Below, in pieces: positions 1-8,321 of a DNA stretch of 64,000 nt. This DNA comes from an uncultured Desulfatiglans sp. (GTDB lineage: Bacteria; Desulfobacterota; DSM-4660; Desulfatiglandales; Desulfatiglandaceae). Under the pieces are notes generated by a model. That model was not told where the DNA came from and did not search any database. It was given only the letters and a program-made list of their open reading frames with translations. The stretch spans positions 3,060,601 through 3,124,600 of the forward strand of contig LR026961.1 in the NCBI GenBank assembly GCA_900498135.1, in the 5' to 3' direction. How positions within the stretch are numbered: position 1 is the stretch's first letter; every line of letters starts with the position of its first letter. The position numbers and the translations under genes are program-made.

Positions 1-59
1 CAAGCAAACGTGCGGATTGACGCCGAGATTGGCCAAAAAGACTATTACCGGATGGAAAC
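1..59 (+). repeat. Right arm of dispersed hairpin repeat (copy 0, cut by window start)
   Basis: The first 59 bases match the right half of the intergenic repeat seen intact at 14986-15127. They contain the GCAAACGTGC segment, the ATTGGCCAAAAA block and the terminal CCGGATGGAAAC. The left half lies outside the window. Confidence 0.85.
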
Positions 60-244
60 GACCCCGCATTCCAACGGGCTCACCGAAACACCTCTTCCTT
101 CTTCCACGGTCGCTCGATGCAACCGAAGGGTGCTCGAGATGCGGGTCCGCGGCCGTTGTCAAGAGAAAGAGTAAGGAGACGGAAAGGGCTTGTCAAACGG
201 GATTATACGATCATTCACTTGTGCGGAATCGGTTTATCCGATGT

Positions 245-583
245 TCATTTCCGCTGCCATCCGCCGAAGAGATGCAGGTGAAGGTGGAACACGAACTGGC
301 CGCCGCCTTTTTCGACATTGAAGAGGAGTTTGTACCCGCTGGATGCGATGCCGGCCTCCCGCGCCAGATCACGGGCAAGGAGGATCATTTCCGCGATGAG
401 CGATGCATCCTCTCCGGCGAGGTCGTTGATGCTGCGGATGTGTTTGCGTGGGACGAGGAGGATGTGCACCGGCGCACTCGGTCTGATGTCTCTGAAGGCG
501 ACGATGCGCTCTCCCTGATGGACGAAATCGGCGGGTTGTTCGCCGCGGACGATGCGGCAGAAGATGCAGTCTTTTTCACTCAT
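245..583 (-). CDS. HIT (histidine triad) family nucleotide-binding hydrolase
   Basis: This is a protein of 112 residues of the Hint/HIT family, which hydrolyses adenosine phosphoramidates and related AMP conjugates in the cytoplasm. The sequence shows the N-terminal DCIFCRI zinc-type motif, the central HILLVPRKHI strand and the C-terminal histidine triad HLHLHLFGG. Length fits the family. The chosen ATG at 583 gives MSEKDCIFC and overlaps the 3' end of the upstream PEP-synthase-like gene by 8 bases (ATGAGTGA). An in-frame ATG at 595 would add four residues and sits very close to a GGAGGG Shine-Dalgarno. The overlap implies cotranscription and coupling with the upstream gene. Family assignment is firm; the substrate is unknown. 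Confidence 0.93.
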   Translation of the reverse strand: MSEKDCIFCRIVRGEQPADFVHQGERIVAFRDIRPSAPVHILLVPRKHIRSINDLAGEDASLIAEMILLARDLAREAGIASSGYKLLFNVEKGGGQFVFHLHLHLFGGWQRK

Positions 584-2996
584 GGTTCCGTTCATGACCC
601 TCCACGGCGGCGATCTGGGATTTGAGTTCAGGGAAGCCCTCTGGGTTGACCGAGAAGGCGGCGAGCCCTGCTTTCAGGAACAGCTTCACGAGGTGGTTCG
701 AGCCCACGAAGGTCCGGCTTCGGAGGGCGACGGGGCGTCCGGCCGCCCGCGCGGCCGTCAAGAAGGCTTCGATACCGTCCCGCAGAGAGGATTCGCTGGA
801 CTCACTCTCCTCCTCCGCCAGGAGGCCGGCGGACGCCCTCAGGGCATGGTGAAGCTGCCTCAGTTTGTTGACGGAAAGGCTGAAGGCGTCGAAGTATTCG
901 GCGAACTCCTTGACCTGCCGCAGGTTGGCGGGCAGATCGCAGGCAAGGTGGAATTCCAGCCCCTCGGCTCCTCTCCGAATTCCGTTTTCTCTGAAGAGGT
1001 CGATGATCCGCCGGGCGTCGCGCGTGCTTCCGCAATACGGCAGCATCAGGTGGAGGTTCTGCAGCCCCTTTTCCTCTCTCGCACGCCTGAAGGCCTCGCA
1101 TTCCAAGGCGAAGGCCTCGACGTAACGGTCGTCCAGGTAGCGCTCGACCCCTCGATAAGAGCGAGGGACCATCTGTGGATCCGGCTCGAAAAATTTCGCA
1201 CCGACCAGATCGAGGTATTCTTCGACCGCCATGTTGCTGGTACGCAGGATGACTGGGGCAGGGTGACGGGAGGCGGCGATCTCGGCGATGGCATGGCTGA
1301 GGGTGTCCAGGAAGAAATCCCTCTTGTCGTTGTAGCCGCGCGTGAGCTGCGCAATCTGATGAAGGACGATCCGGTTCTTCAATTCCCCGAAACGGATCAA
1401 CGCCATCGGGTGGATCTGGGTGATGTGCTTCAGGATATAGTCGAGGCGGATCATTCCGATGCCGTCGGCCGGCAGCCGCCACCACTGAAAGGCCGCCGCA
1501 GGGCTCGGGATGTTGAGCAGCACCTTCGTACGGGTGGAGGCGATGCCCGAGATGCGCACGGTCTTCTGCTGCCAGGCGAGCCGGCCGTCGTAAATATAGC
1601 CGTGATCGCCTTCGATCGAGGCCATCGTAATCTCCTGATCCGGCCGAAGAACCTCCGTGCCGTTGCCGGTTCCGACGATGCCGGGTACGTCGAGTTCCCG
1701 GCACAGGATAGCCGCATGCGAGTTCGGCCCCCCGAAGTCGGTGATGATGCCTTTGATGTTCTTCTGCCTGAGAATAGACACCCAGCCGGTATTGGCGATC
1801 TCGGAAACCAGGATGGAATGATCGCTCACCTTCTGGATATTCCTGTAAGTCTCGACAAAAGTGGCCCGGCCGCTGGCGATCCCTTCCCCGATGCTGATTC
1901 CCCGGGCCAGCAAGCGGCCCGACTGCAGGAGGCGGCAGAGGGTGATTTCCTCCCTGGCGCACTGGGTCAGACCGGTGAGCGGACGAGCCTGGACGATCCA
2001 GAGATCCTGCGTTTCTCCGTCCTTCGCCCACTCGAGATCCATGGGACGTCCGAACCGTTCCTCAACGGCTGTCGCCCACCGTGCCAGCCGTAGAATCTCC
2101 TCATCGTCCAGGATGAACCTGTTTTGTTCAACCTCCGAGGTTGGAATATCCCGGGTGCCGCTATTTGAGCCTTCCGCGCAGACCGACCGCTTGTCCTTGC
2201 CGCCGAGAAGCCTCCCGGTGATCGGCGTGCACCCGGATCGGGCCAGCAGAGGTTTGAAGACATGGAATTCATCGGGTCCCACCCTGCCCTGGACGACGCT
2301 TTCGCCCAGTCCCCAGGCCCCTGAGATGACGATCAGGTCCGGAAAGCAGGACCGCTTGTGCATCGTGAAGATCACACCGGCGCAGGCCTTGTCGGCTCGG
2401 ACCATCTTCTGTATCCCGGCGCTTAGGAAGATGCGGAGGTGATCGAAGCCCATCCTTTCACGATAATGGATCGCCCGGTCGGTGAACAGCGAGGCGAAGC
2501 AGCGCCTGACGCTGTCGAGCAGAGCGGCTTCCCCCCGGATATTGAGGAAGCTCTCGAGCATTCCGGCAAAGCTCGCTTCGGGAAGATCCTCGGCATTGGC
2601 GCTGCTGCGGACGGCTACATCCAGCTCTTCGGTATGGTAGATGCGGCCGAGGCGGCGGTAGGCCTCGAGGATCGCCCAGGACAAGGCTTCGGGAAACCTG
2701 CCCCGAAGGAAGAGTCCGCGGATGTTCTCCCCCACCTCCTCGAGCACGTCCTTTCCCCGGGTGAGATTATCGATCTGTTCGCGGATCCCCTCCTGGAGTT
2801 CATTGAATTCCGTAAAGGCGCGGTAGGCCTCGGCCGTCGTCGCAAACCCGCGTGGAACAGCGACACCGGCCTCCTTCAGGTTCCGGAGCATCTCGCCGAG
2901 CGCGGCGTTTTTGCCTCCGGCCACGCCGATGTCCCGGGCGTCGATTTCTTCCAGCCAGGCGATAAACGGTGCATTTCGAAGTCTGCCCGTCTGCAT
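576..2996 (-). CDS. PEP synthase/PPDK-like protein with degenerate catalytic barrel
   Basis: This 806-residue protein has the length and domain order of phosphoenolpyruvate synthase: an N-terminal ATP-grasp (residues about 20-340, with VAVRSSANAEDLPEASFAG and WGLGESVVQG), a swivelling phosphohistidine domain (GGPNSHAAI, His427) and a C-terminal TIM barrel. The barrel keeps the fold signatures (FFEPD, GVERYLDD, FALECEAF) but loses catalytic positions. The metal-binding Glu of MCELPSN is Asp687. The SND motif is replaced by SVNK (Asn710, Lys711). The GICG catalytic cysteine segment is ALRSR at 757-761. I therefore doubt normal pyruvate phosphorylation. ATP-dependent phosphotransfer to another substrate, or a regulatory role, is possible. 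A GAGGAAAG Shine-Dalgarno supports the start. The HIT gene follows with overlap. Confidence 0.85.
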   Translation of the reverse strand: MQTGRLRNAPFIAWLEEIDARDIGVAGGKNAALGEMLRNLKEAGVAVPRGFATTAEAYRAFTEFNELQEGIREQIDNLTRGKDVLEEVGENIRGLFLRGRFPEALSWAILEAYRRLGRIYHTEELDVAVRSSANAEDLPEASFAGMLESFLNIRGEAALLDSVRRCFASLFTDRAIHYRERMGFDHLRIFLSAGIQKMVRADKACAGVIFTMHKRSCFPDLIVISGAWGLGESVVQGRVGPDEFHVFKPLLARSGCTPITGRLLGGKDKRSVCAEGSNSGTRDIPTSEVEQNRFILDDEEILRLARWATAVEERFGRPMDLEWAKDGETQDLWIVQARPLTGLTQCAREEITLCRLLQSGRLLARGISIGEGIASGRATFVETYRNIQKVSDHSILVSEIANTGWVSILRQKNIKGIITDFGGPNSHAAILCRELDVPGIVGTGNGTEVLRPDQEITMASIEGDHGYIYDGRLAWQQKTVRISGIASTRTKVLLNIPSPAAAFQWWRLPADGIGMIRLDYILKHITQIHPMALIRFGELKNRIVLHQIAQLTRGYNDKRDFFLDTLSHAIAEIAASRHPAPVILRTSNMAVEEYLDLVGAKFFEPDPQMVPRSYRGVERYLDDRYVEAFALECEAFRRAREEKGLQNLHLMLPYCGSTRDARRIIDLFRENGIRRGAEGLEFHLACDLPANLRQVKEFAEYFDAFSLSVNKLRQLHHALRASAGLLAEEESESSESSLRDGIEAFLTAARAAGRPVALRSRTFVGSNHLVKLFLKAGLAAFSVNPEGFPELKSQIAAVEGHERNHE

Positions 2997-3253
2997 GCGC
3001 TTTCCTCAAAAGGATAGGTGCCGGCAGCGCCCACGCCGCGGGCGGCGTCCCCTGGCCGGACAACGACAATGGAGGCGCTGTTCCCGGAGGCCCGATGAGG
3101 CGGAGCGGGGGACGGTGCCGACGAAGGGCCGTCAGAAGGCGGTTGCCGATAAACTGGTGTGAAGCTTAATGAGAAAAGCGGAGCAGGGTCAAGCTGAATC
3201 GCATGCATCTGCGAGGTGACCGGCAGGATGCTTCGGGGTCTGCAACCGTTCTT
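2997..3253. other. Intergenic gap
   Basis: About 260 bases separate the PEP-synthase-like gene from the UPF0280 gene. I see no convincing gene, promoter or repeat here. Confidence 0.5.
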
Positions 3254-4120
3254 TTATGCGAAGGGCCAGGCCGGGACCAGCCGATGTTCCATGAAATCGG
3301 TGGCGGCGGTCTGCCCCTGGACCGTCGCGAGGGCGCCCAATATGACGCGGCGTTCGATCAGGCGCCGGCTCAGTCTCAGGGCCTGGTCCAGCGCCTTCGA
3401 AACGGTGTTCTTGCTGAGGGTTCCAATACTGCAGGTGATCATCCTGCCCCGGATATCCGTTGCCGGATTGATCTCCTCCGCCGGCCGCTGGATGGTCTGG
3501 GCGTTCGAAACATAGGTGGCATTGGCGATGGCCGTGGCGGCGGCATCCGCCCTGGCGGCCGTTTCCGCCACGACCGTTACGGAGGCGGCGATACCGCAGG
3601 TGAGCCCGGGGTGGCCGAGTCCGCTCGTCGCAATGCCCCAGCTCGGCAGTTGGTCATCCAGTTCGAGGAGATGCTCGAAGATGTTCGATCCGACGTCGGG
3701 CCTGATGCCGACCATGAGGGAGGCCGGCTCCCCGATCCGGACGGCTGCATCCTCTCCGTTTTCGACCAGAACAACCGTCATTCCGCGCGTGTACAGGAAA
3801 TCGGCCACGGCATCGGCCAGGGCCCCTCTTACGGCGGCCAGGGGTGTCAGATCCGCGTCTCCCACCTCTCGCACGCTCTGAAGCATCGATTCTGCAAGCG
3901 GATCCAGGAAATGGCCGGCGATTTCACTCAGGTGGCGCTTCAATTGCTCCTCAGCGAGCGAGATACGCTCGATATAGCCGAACGCCTCGCGCGCCGCCTG
4001 GATGCACAGGCTCCTTTGGGGTGTGCGCCCGACGCGGGCGTAGATGACGAGCCGCGTGGACCCGTGCCGGGCCAGGATCCGCCCCTGATCAAGGGCATGG
4101 ATGGCCTTTTCGACGCGCAT
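3254..4120 (-). CDS. UPF0280 family protein (ApbE-like fold)
   Basis: The 288-residue product matches the UPF0280 family, related to the FAD-transferring ApbE fold and of unproven biochemical function. Visible family features are VENGEDAAVRIG, SWGIATSGLGHPGL, and the alanine-rich stretch with ADAAATAIANAT. The ATG at 4120 gives MRVEKAIHAL. The gene starts 50 bases after the end of dctM on the same strand, so it is probably the last gene of the TRAP operon. This context would suit an accessory role in metabolism of the transported acid or in flavinylation, but that is inference. Confidence 0.85.
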   Translation of the reverse strand: MRVEKAIHALDQGRILARHGSTRLVIYARVGRTPQRSLCIQAAREAFGYIERISLAEEQLKRHLSEIAGHFLDPLAESMLQSVREVGDADLTPLAAVRGALADAVADFLYTRGMTVVLVENGEDAAVRIGEPASLMVGIRPDVGSNIFEHLLELDDQLPSWGIATSGLGHPGLTCGIAASVTVVAETAARADAAATAIANATYVSNAQTIQRPAEEINPATDIRGRMITCSIGTLSKNTVSKALDQALRLSRRLIERRVILGALATVQGQTAATDFMEHRLVPAWPFA

Positions 4121-4170
4121 CTCTCATTGCCTCCTTCGAGGAGCGGTCAGCGTGTTACGGGCGGAAACGA

Positions 4171-5484
4171 CTACCTCAACATCATATCCGGCAGACACAA
4201 CACAAGCTCCGGGTAGACGGTGACCACGCAGAGCACCGCAAAGATCGCCAGGAGAAAGGGGGCGACGCCCACGAAGATCTCTTCGACGCGGATGTCCCTG
4301 GCGACGCCTGCGACCGTAAAGATGTTCAATCCCATCGGCGGCGTGATCAAACCGGCTTCCATCATGAGGACGGCGATCACCCCGAACCAGATGGGATCGA
4401 ATCCGAGCGTCAGGACGATGGGAAAGATCACCGGCATGGTCAGCACCATCATGGAGATGGCATCCAGAAAGCACCCTAGAAAAAGGTAAATCAAGACGAT
4501 AATCGCCAGAACGGCAAAACGCGATACGGAAAGGTCGGCGGCCCAGGCCGCGACCTCCATCGGGATGGTCGACAAGGCCAGGAAGTAGCTGAAGACGTTG
4601 GCGCCGGCAACGAGAAAGAGCACCATGACGGAGGTGCGAACGGCTTCGCTCAGTCCTTGCATGAGATTGCGCCGGTTCAAACGTCTTTTCAAGAGCGCTG
4701 CGAGCAGCAGGAGTGTCGCCCCTACCGCTCCGGCCTCGGTGGGGGTAAAAAATCCCAGGTAGATGCCTCCCATGACGACCACAAAGATGCTGAGGGGCTC
4801 CCACACGCTGAGCAGAGACCGGAGTTTCCGGCTCCAGGCGACCGGCTGGGGATCGGTCGGTGCCAGATTCGGTTTGAGCTTGACCAGGAGCAGGATGATG
4901 GCGACGTAGGCCAGGGAGAGGAGCAGGCCCGGGATCATCCCGGCGATCAGCAGTTTCCCGATGGATTGTTCCGTGAGCATGCCGTAGACGACAAAACCGA
5001 TGCTCGGTGGGATGAGAAAGCCCAGGGTGCCGCCGGCGGCGATCGTGCCGCTGGCGAAACGAGGGTCGTAGCCGAACCGCTGCATCTCCGGCAAAGCCAC
5101 GGTGCCCATGGCCGCGGCGGTTGCAACGGAAGAGCCGGAGACGGCCGAGAATCCGGCGCAGGCGCCGATGGTCGCGATCCCCAAACCGCCCGGGAGCCTT
5201 CGCAGCCAGTGATCGAAGGTCCTGTAGAGCTCCCGGGTCATGCCGGAGCTCCCGGCAAAACCGCCCATGAGGATGAAGAGCGGGATGACGGTGTAGGGAT
5301 AGTAGGCCGAGACCTCGTAGATCGTGCGGGATGCGACAGGGAGAGCCGCTCCCATGCTGGTCAGTTGGGCGATCCCGGCAAAGCCGGCCAGCATCAGGGC
5401 GAAAGCGATGGGCATACCGAGAAAGAGCAGGATAAACACCCCGGCCATGCCAAGCATCCCTGTGGTTACCGGGTCCAAAATCAT
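4171..5484 (-). CDS. dctM: TRAP transporter large permease DctM
   Basis: The 437-residue product is the 12-TM-type large permease subunit of a tripartite ATP-independent periplasmic transporter. It carries typical DctM segments: FLGMPIAFAL near the N terminus, IPLFILMGGF, AGFSAVSGSSVATAAAMG, GTLGFLIPPS and a conserved ITPPMGLNIF near the C terminus. The start at 5484 is fixed by a four-base ATGA overlap with the stop of dctQ, which indicates translational coupling. A longer frame exists upstream but lies inside dctQ. Together with dctP and dctQ it should import a small organic acid using an ion gradient. The substrate cannot be read from the sequence. Confidence 0.96.
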   Translation of the reverse strand: MILDPVTTGMLGMAGVFILLFLGMPIAFALMLAGFAGIAQLTSMGAALPVASRTIYEVSAYYPYTVIPLFILMGGFAGSSGMTRELYRTFDHWLRRLPGGLGIATIGACAGFSAVSGSSVATAAAMGTVALPEMQRFGYDPRFASGTIAAGGTLGFLIPPSIGFVVYGMLTEQSIGKLLIAGMIPGLLLSLAYVAIILLLVKLKPNLAPTDPQPVAWSRKLRSLLSVWEPLSIFVVVMGGIYLGFFTPTEAGAVGATLLLLAALLKRRLNRRNLMQGLSEAVRTSVMVLFLVAGANVFSYFLALSTIPMEVAAWAADLSVSRFAVLAIIVLIYLFLGCFLDAISMMVLTMPVIFPIVLTLGFDPIWFGVIAVLMMEAGLITPPMGLNIFTVAGVARDIRVEEIFVGVAPFLLAIFAVLCVVTVYPELVLCLPDMMLR

Positions 5485-5990
5485 CTCCTTTTCAGCTCTC
5501 CGATGGTGTCGACGAGTTCGATCAGGAGTTCCAGCCACAGCAGGAAGGCGCCCAGCGCGACCAGCAGCCTGAAGGGCCATTGCGGGATTCTGAGCATGTC
5601 CGAAACTGCACTGGTGTGAAGGCCGATCAGGCATCCCTGCCAGGCGACGATTCCGATAATCAGCAGACCCAGGGAAATCGTTACGGCATCGAGGAAGAGG
5701 CGTCCCCGTTCCGGCAGGCGCGAGGTGAGGACCGAGACCCGGACATGCCCCCGGACCTGATGGGTATAGGCGAGACCGAGAAGGATGAAGACCGACAGGA
5801 GGTAGCTCGAGAGCTCGACCATCCCGCTGACAGGTGCGCGCCAGAAGGTCCGGCCCACGACGTCTCCGGCCGTCATGAACATCATGGGCAGGAGGAGAAG
5901 CATCCCTGCGTGGCAGAGCCTCCGGTTGATGCGCTGGATTTCTTCTTTGACGGCTGTCCAGTTCATGAATGGCAACGGATCACGGAGCAT
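5481..5990 (-). CDS. dctQ: TRAP transporter small permease DctQ
   Basis: This short four-TM membrane protein of about 169 residues sits between dctP and dctM, the normal dctPQM order. The sequence shows a hydrophobic segment (GMLLLLPMMFMTAGDVVGRTF), the GMVELSSYLLSVFILLGLAY segment typical of DctQ, and two further membrane spans. I chose the ATG at 5990, which lies just beyond the dctP stop (6007-6009). ATG 5966 and an overlapping ATG at 6050 are alternatives, and none has a strong Shine-Dalgarno. The 3' end overlaps dctM by four bases. It couples the binding protein to the large permease. Confidence 0.93.
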   Translation of the reverse strand: MLRDPLPFMNWTAVKEEIQRINRRLCHAGMLLLLPMMFMTAGDVVGRTFWRAPVSGMVELSSYLLSVFILLGLAYTHQVRGHVRVSVLTSRLPERGRLFLDAVTISLGLLIIGIVAWQGCLIGLHTSAVSDMLRIPQWPFRLLVALGAFLLWLELLIELVDTIGELKRR

Positions 5991-6006
5991 CGGGCGGCCG
6001 GCAGGC

Positions 6007-7065
6007 TCAATCCTTCCATTCGCTCGGATAGGCGACGCACTCGACTCCATGTTTGTGGGCTTCTTCAGCGAAGATGTCTACGGCCTTGCGCGCGGGGAGG
6101 CCCTTGGCCTCCAATTCGGCCACCCATTTTCTGGTTTCATCCTGAAAGACCTTGAACCAGCGCTGCTCTTCATCTTGCGGAAGCCGGTAGAGGGAGACCC
6201 CCTTCTTCTCGATTTCCTTCATCATGGTTCGATAGACTTCCTGATTCAAGCCCTGAGTGGTCTTGAAGGGGTTTCCCACGACCTCTTCGATGATCGGCTT
6301 CAGATCGTCCGGCGTCTTTTCCCAGCTTCTGCGGTTCATGACAACCCCTTCTGAGACGCACCCGAAGGTGAGGATGACGCCGTGCTGGATGACCTCCGGG
6401 AGTTTGAAGGCGAGTACGAGCGGCGGACAGGTGACGAGGCCGTCGATCGTGCCGGTCTCTACCGCCAGATAGACGTCGCCCAGGGGCATGAACACCGGTT
6501 CGGCGCCGATGGCGTGGATATAGCGGGTCTGATGACCGCCCGGGGTGCGCAGCCGCAGGCCTTTGCAGTCTTCGAGGGTGCGGATCGGCTTCTTGGTCCA
6601 CAAAAAGGCCTGGATGCATCCGTTCAATTCCAGGACTTTCACATCGGGGAACTCGTTCCTGAGGATTCTCCGGTAAGTGGCGTTGCCGATCTCGACTCCG
6701 ACGTCTTTTCCATCGACCCAGGCCGCCAGCGAGAGGACATCGGTCAAGGGGAAGCGCCCGGGTGTCCAGGTGGCCGTGAAATACCCCATGTCGGAGAGTC
6801 CCTGGGCGACGATGTCATAGTGTTCGGGGCCGGTGCCGAGGGCTCCGCCTGCGTATAGGGTGAACGTGATCCTGCCGTTGCTCCGCTTATTGAGCTCCTC
6901 GAGCATAGGCGCCCACACCGTTTTCACCTCACGGCTCGCCGGTGGGTGCCAGGTGCTGAATTTGATGTGGATGCCGTCTTCGGCTACAGCTGGAGGGGCG
7001 GCCGAGAGGCCGACGAGCAAGATCCAGAGGACGCCGAACAAGATCGAAAGCCGGTTTTTGCGCAT
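6007..7065 (-). CDS. dctP: TRAP transporter solute-binding protein DctP
   Basis: The 352-residue product begins with a cleavable signal peptide (MRKNRLSILFGVLWILLVGL, then AAPPAVAE). The mature TRAP binding-protein fold is recognisable by FSTWHPPAS, GRITFTLYAGGALG, the CKGLRLRTPGGHQTRYIHAI segment containing the conserved arginine region, and ETGTIDGLVTCPP. It captures a substrate in the periplasm for the DctQM permease encoded downstream. A GGGAGAA Shine-Dalgarno lies upstream of the ATG. The conserved arginine suggests a carboxylate ligand, as in most of the family. Confidence 0.96.
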   Translation of the reverse strand: MRKNRLSILFGVLWILLVGLSAAPPAVAEDGIHIKFSTWHPPASREVKTVWAPMLEELNKRSNGRITFTLYAGGALGTGPEHYDIVAQGLSDMGYFTATWTPGRFPLTDVLSLAAWVDGKDVGVEIGNATYRRILRNEFPDVKVLELNGCIQAFLWTKKPIRTLEDCKGLRLRTPGGHQTRYIHAIGAEPVFMPLGDVYLAVETGTIDGLVTCPPLVLAFKLPEVIQHGVILTFGCVSEGVVMNRRSWEKTPDDLKPIIEEVVGNPFKTTQGLNQEVYRTMMKEIEKKGVSLYRLPQDEEQRWFKVFQDETRKWVAELEAKGLPARKAVDIFAEEAHKHGVECVAYPSEWKD

Positions 7066-7475
7066 GATCCGGATTCTCCCTTCGCATTGACCGTAAGGGT
7101 TGAGTCACGGCGGGGTCGCTCCGGCGCTCCCCCGGTGTCAGCCGACAAAGTGCAGTCCGGAATACGCCGATGGCTGGTGGCCCTTCCGATGTCGAAGAAA
7201 ACTCGGGCGATGGTGGATGACGATGGCGGTCTATGCCCCATTATGTGAATCGACCGGATCGCCTTGTCAAGTAAAAAGGCTGGAACCGCCGCCTGAGAAA
7301 AGCGCCGGTTCGGCGCCCTAGCGGCCGCCGCCTGCCGGTGCCGAGGACGGGCAGCGTGGAGAAACGATCGGGATCATGAGGACTCTCGGGGTCAATGAGC
7401 AATGGAGCCGAGCCTGCCTGCCCGACGGGCGGGGGGAAACGGCGGGGGCAGGGAAGCGGGGGCGCAGGGGACGAC
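7066..7475. other. Intergenic region upstream of dctP and downstream of thiD
   Basis: No gene or repeat is seen in these 410 bases. Apart from the candidate dctP promoter at 7240-7270, I recognise nothing here. Confidence 0.5.
7240..7270 (-). promoter_or_regulatory. Candidate sigma-70-type promoter for dctPQM
   Basis: Read on the minus strand, TTGACA (7270-7265) is followed after 19 bases by CATAAT (7245-7240). The -35 is perfect, but the spacer is longer than ideal. It would leave a leader of about 165 bases before dctP. Confidence 0.35.
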
Positions 7476-8321
7476 CTATTGCCAGAACGGGAACAGGTGG
7501 TGCACCGGTCCATGGCCCTTTCCCAGGCGGTAGGGGACGCCGGCGCGGATGGCGGCGTGGATGTATTCTTTGGCCTTCCGGACGGCCTCCGGGATGTCGA
7601 GTCCGTGGGCCAGGTACGCAGCCGCTGCGGCTGAGAGCGTGCAGCCTGTCCCGTGGTTGTTCCGGGTGTCGATGCGCGGGGCCTTGAGTTCGACGAAGCG
7701 GTCTTCCTGCTTCAGATACAGGATATCGTTGCTTTCCGGATCGTTTTCGAGATGGCCCGCCTTCAGCAGAACGGCGGCACTGCCGAATGCAGAAAGGGAT
7801 CGGGCGGCGGACCGCAGGTCTTTCAATTCTCCATGCTCCGCTCCGAGCAGCACCGCTGCTTCCGGAAGGTTGGGAGTGATGATGTCGGCCAGCGGGATAA
7901 GCAGTTCCTTGAAGGCCTCCACTGCATCGCCGCGGAGGAGCCGGTGCCCGCTTTGGGAGATCATCACGGTATCCAGGACGATCCGGCGTGCACCATGCTT
8001 TTGCAGTCGGCCTGCTACAGCGGCGATCAACTCGGCCGAGTAGAGCATGCCGATCTTGACCGCATCGGCGCCCATGTCGCTGAAGACCGCCTCCAGTTGA
8101 TCCTCCACGAATGCGGCGGGAACGGGGTGTATATCCGTCACCCCGAGGGTGTTCTGGGCCGTCAGGGCGGTAATGGCCGACATGCCGTAGCAGCCGAGGG
8201 CCGCAAAGGTCTTGAGATCTGCCTGGATGCCGGCGCCGCCGCCGCTGTCGGAGCCGGCTATGGTCAGCGCCTTGCGGTAACTGCGCGGGGCGGTGTTAGA
8301 ATCCGCCGGGATGGTTGCCAT
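7476..8321 (-). CDS. thiD: Hydroxymethylpyrimidine/phosphomethylpyrimidine kinase ThiD
   Basis: The 281-residue protein is a ribokinase-fold kinase that phosphorylates HMP and HMP-phosphate for thiamine synthesis. Diagnostic segments are ALTIAGSDSGGGAGIQADLKT near the N terminus, GCYGMSAITALTAQNT, VKIGML, VLDTVMISQSG, ITPNLPEA and the catalytic NHGTGCTLSAA. I start it at the ATG at 8321, which overlaps the end of thiL by 26 bases. A longer frame would run further into thiL. It is the last gene of the riboswitch-controlled thiamine operon. Confidence 0.95.
   Translation of the reverse strand: MATIPADSNTAPRSYRKALTIAGSDSGGGAGIQADLKTFAALGCYGMSAITALTAQNTLGVTDIHPVPAAFVEDQLEAVFSDMGADAVKIGMLYSAELIAAVAGRLQKHGARRIVLDTVMISQSGHRLLRGDAVEAFKELLIPLADIITPNLPEAAVLLGAEHGELKDLRSAARSLSAFGSAAVLLKAGHLENDPESNDILYLKQEDRFVELKAPRIDTRNNHGTGCTLSAAAAAYLAHGLDIPEAVRKAKEYIHAAIRAGVPYRLGKGHGPVHHLFPFWQ

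Noticed and set aside
552..2093. Long open frame (513 codons) on the plus strand
   Set aside because: It lies antisense to the well-supported PEP-synthase-like gene, has low-complexity Arg/Gly/Asp-rich composition and no recognisable domain; typical antisense openness in GC-rich DNA.
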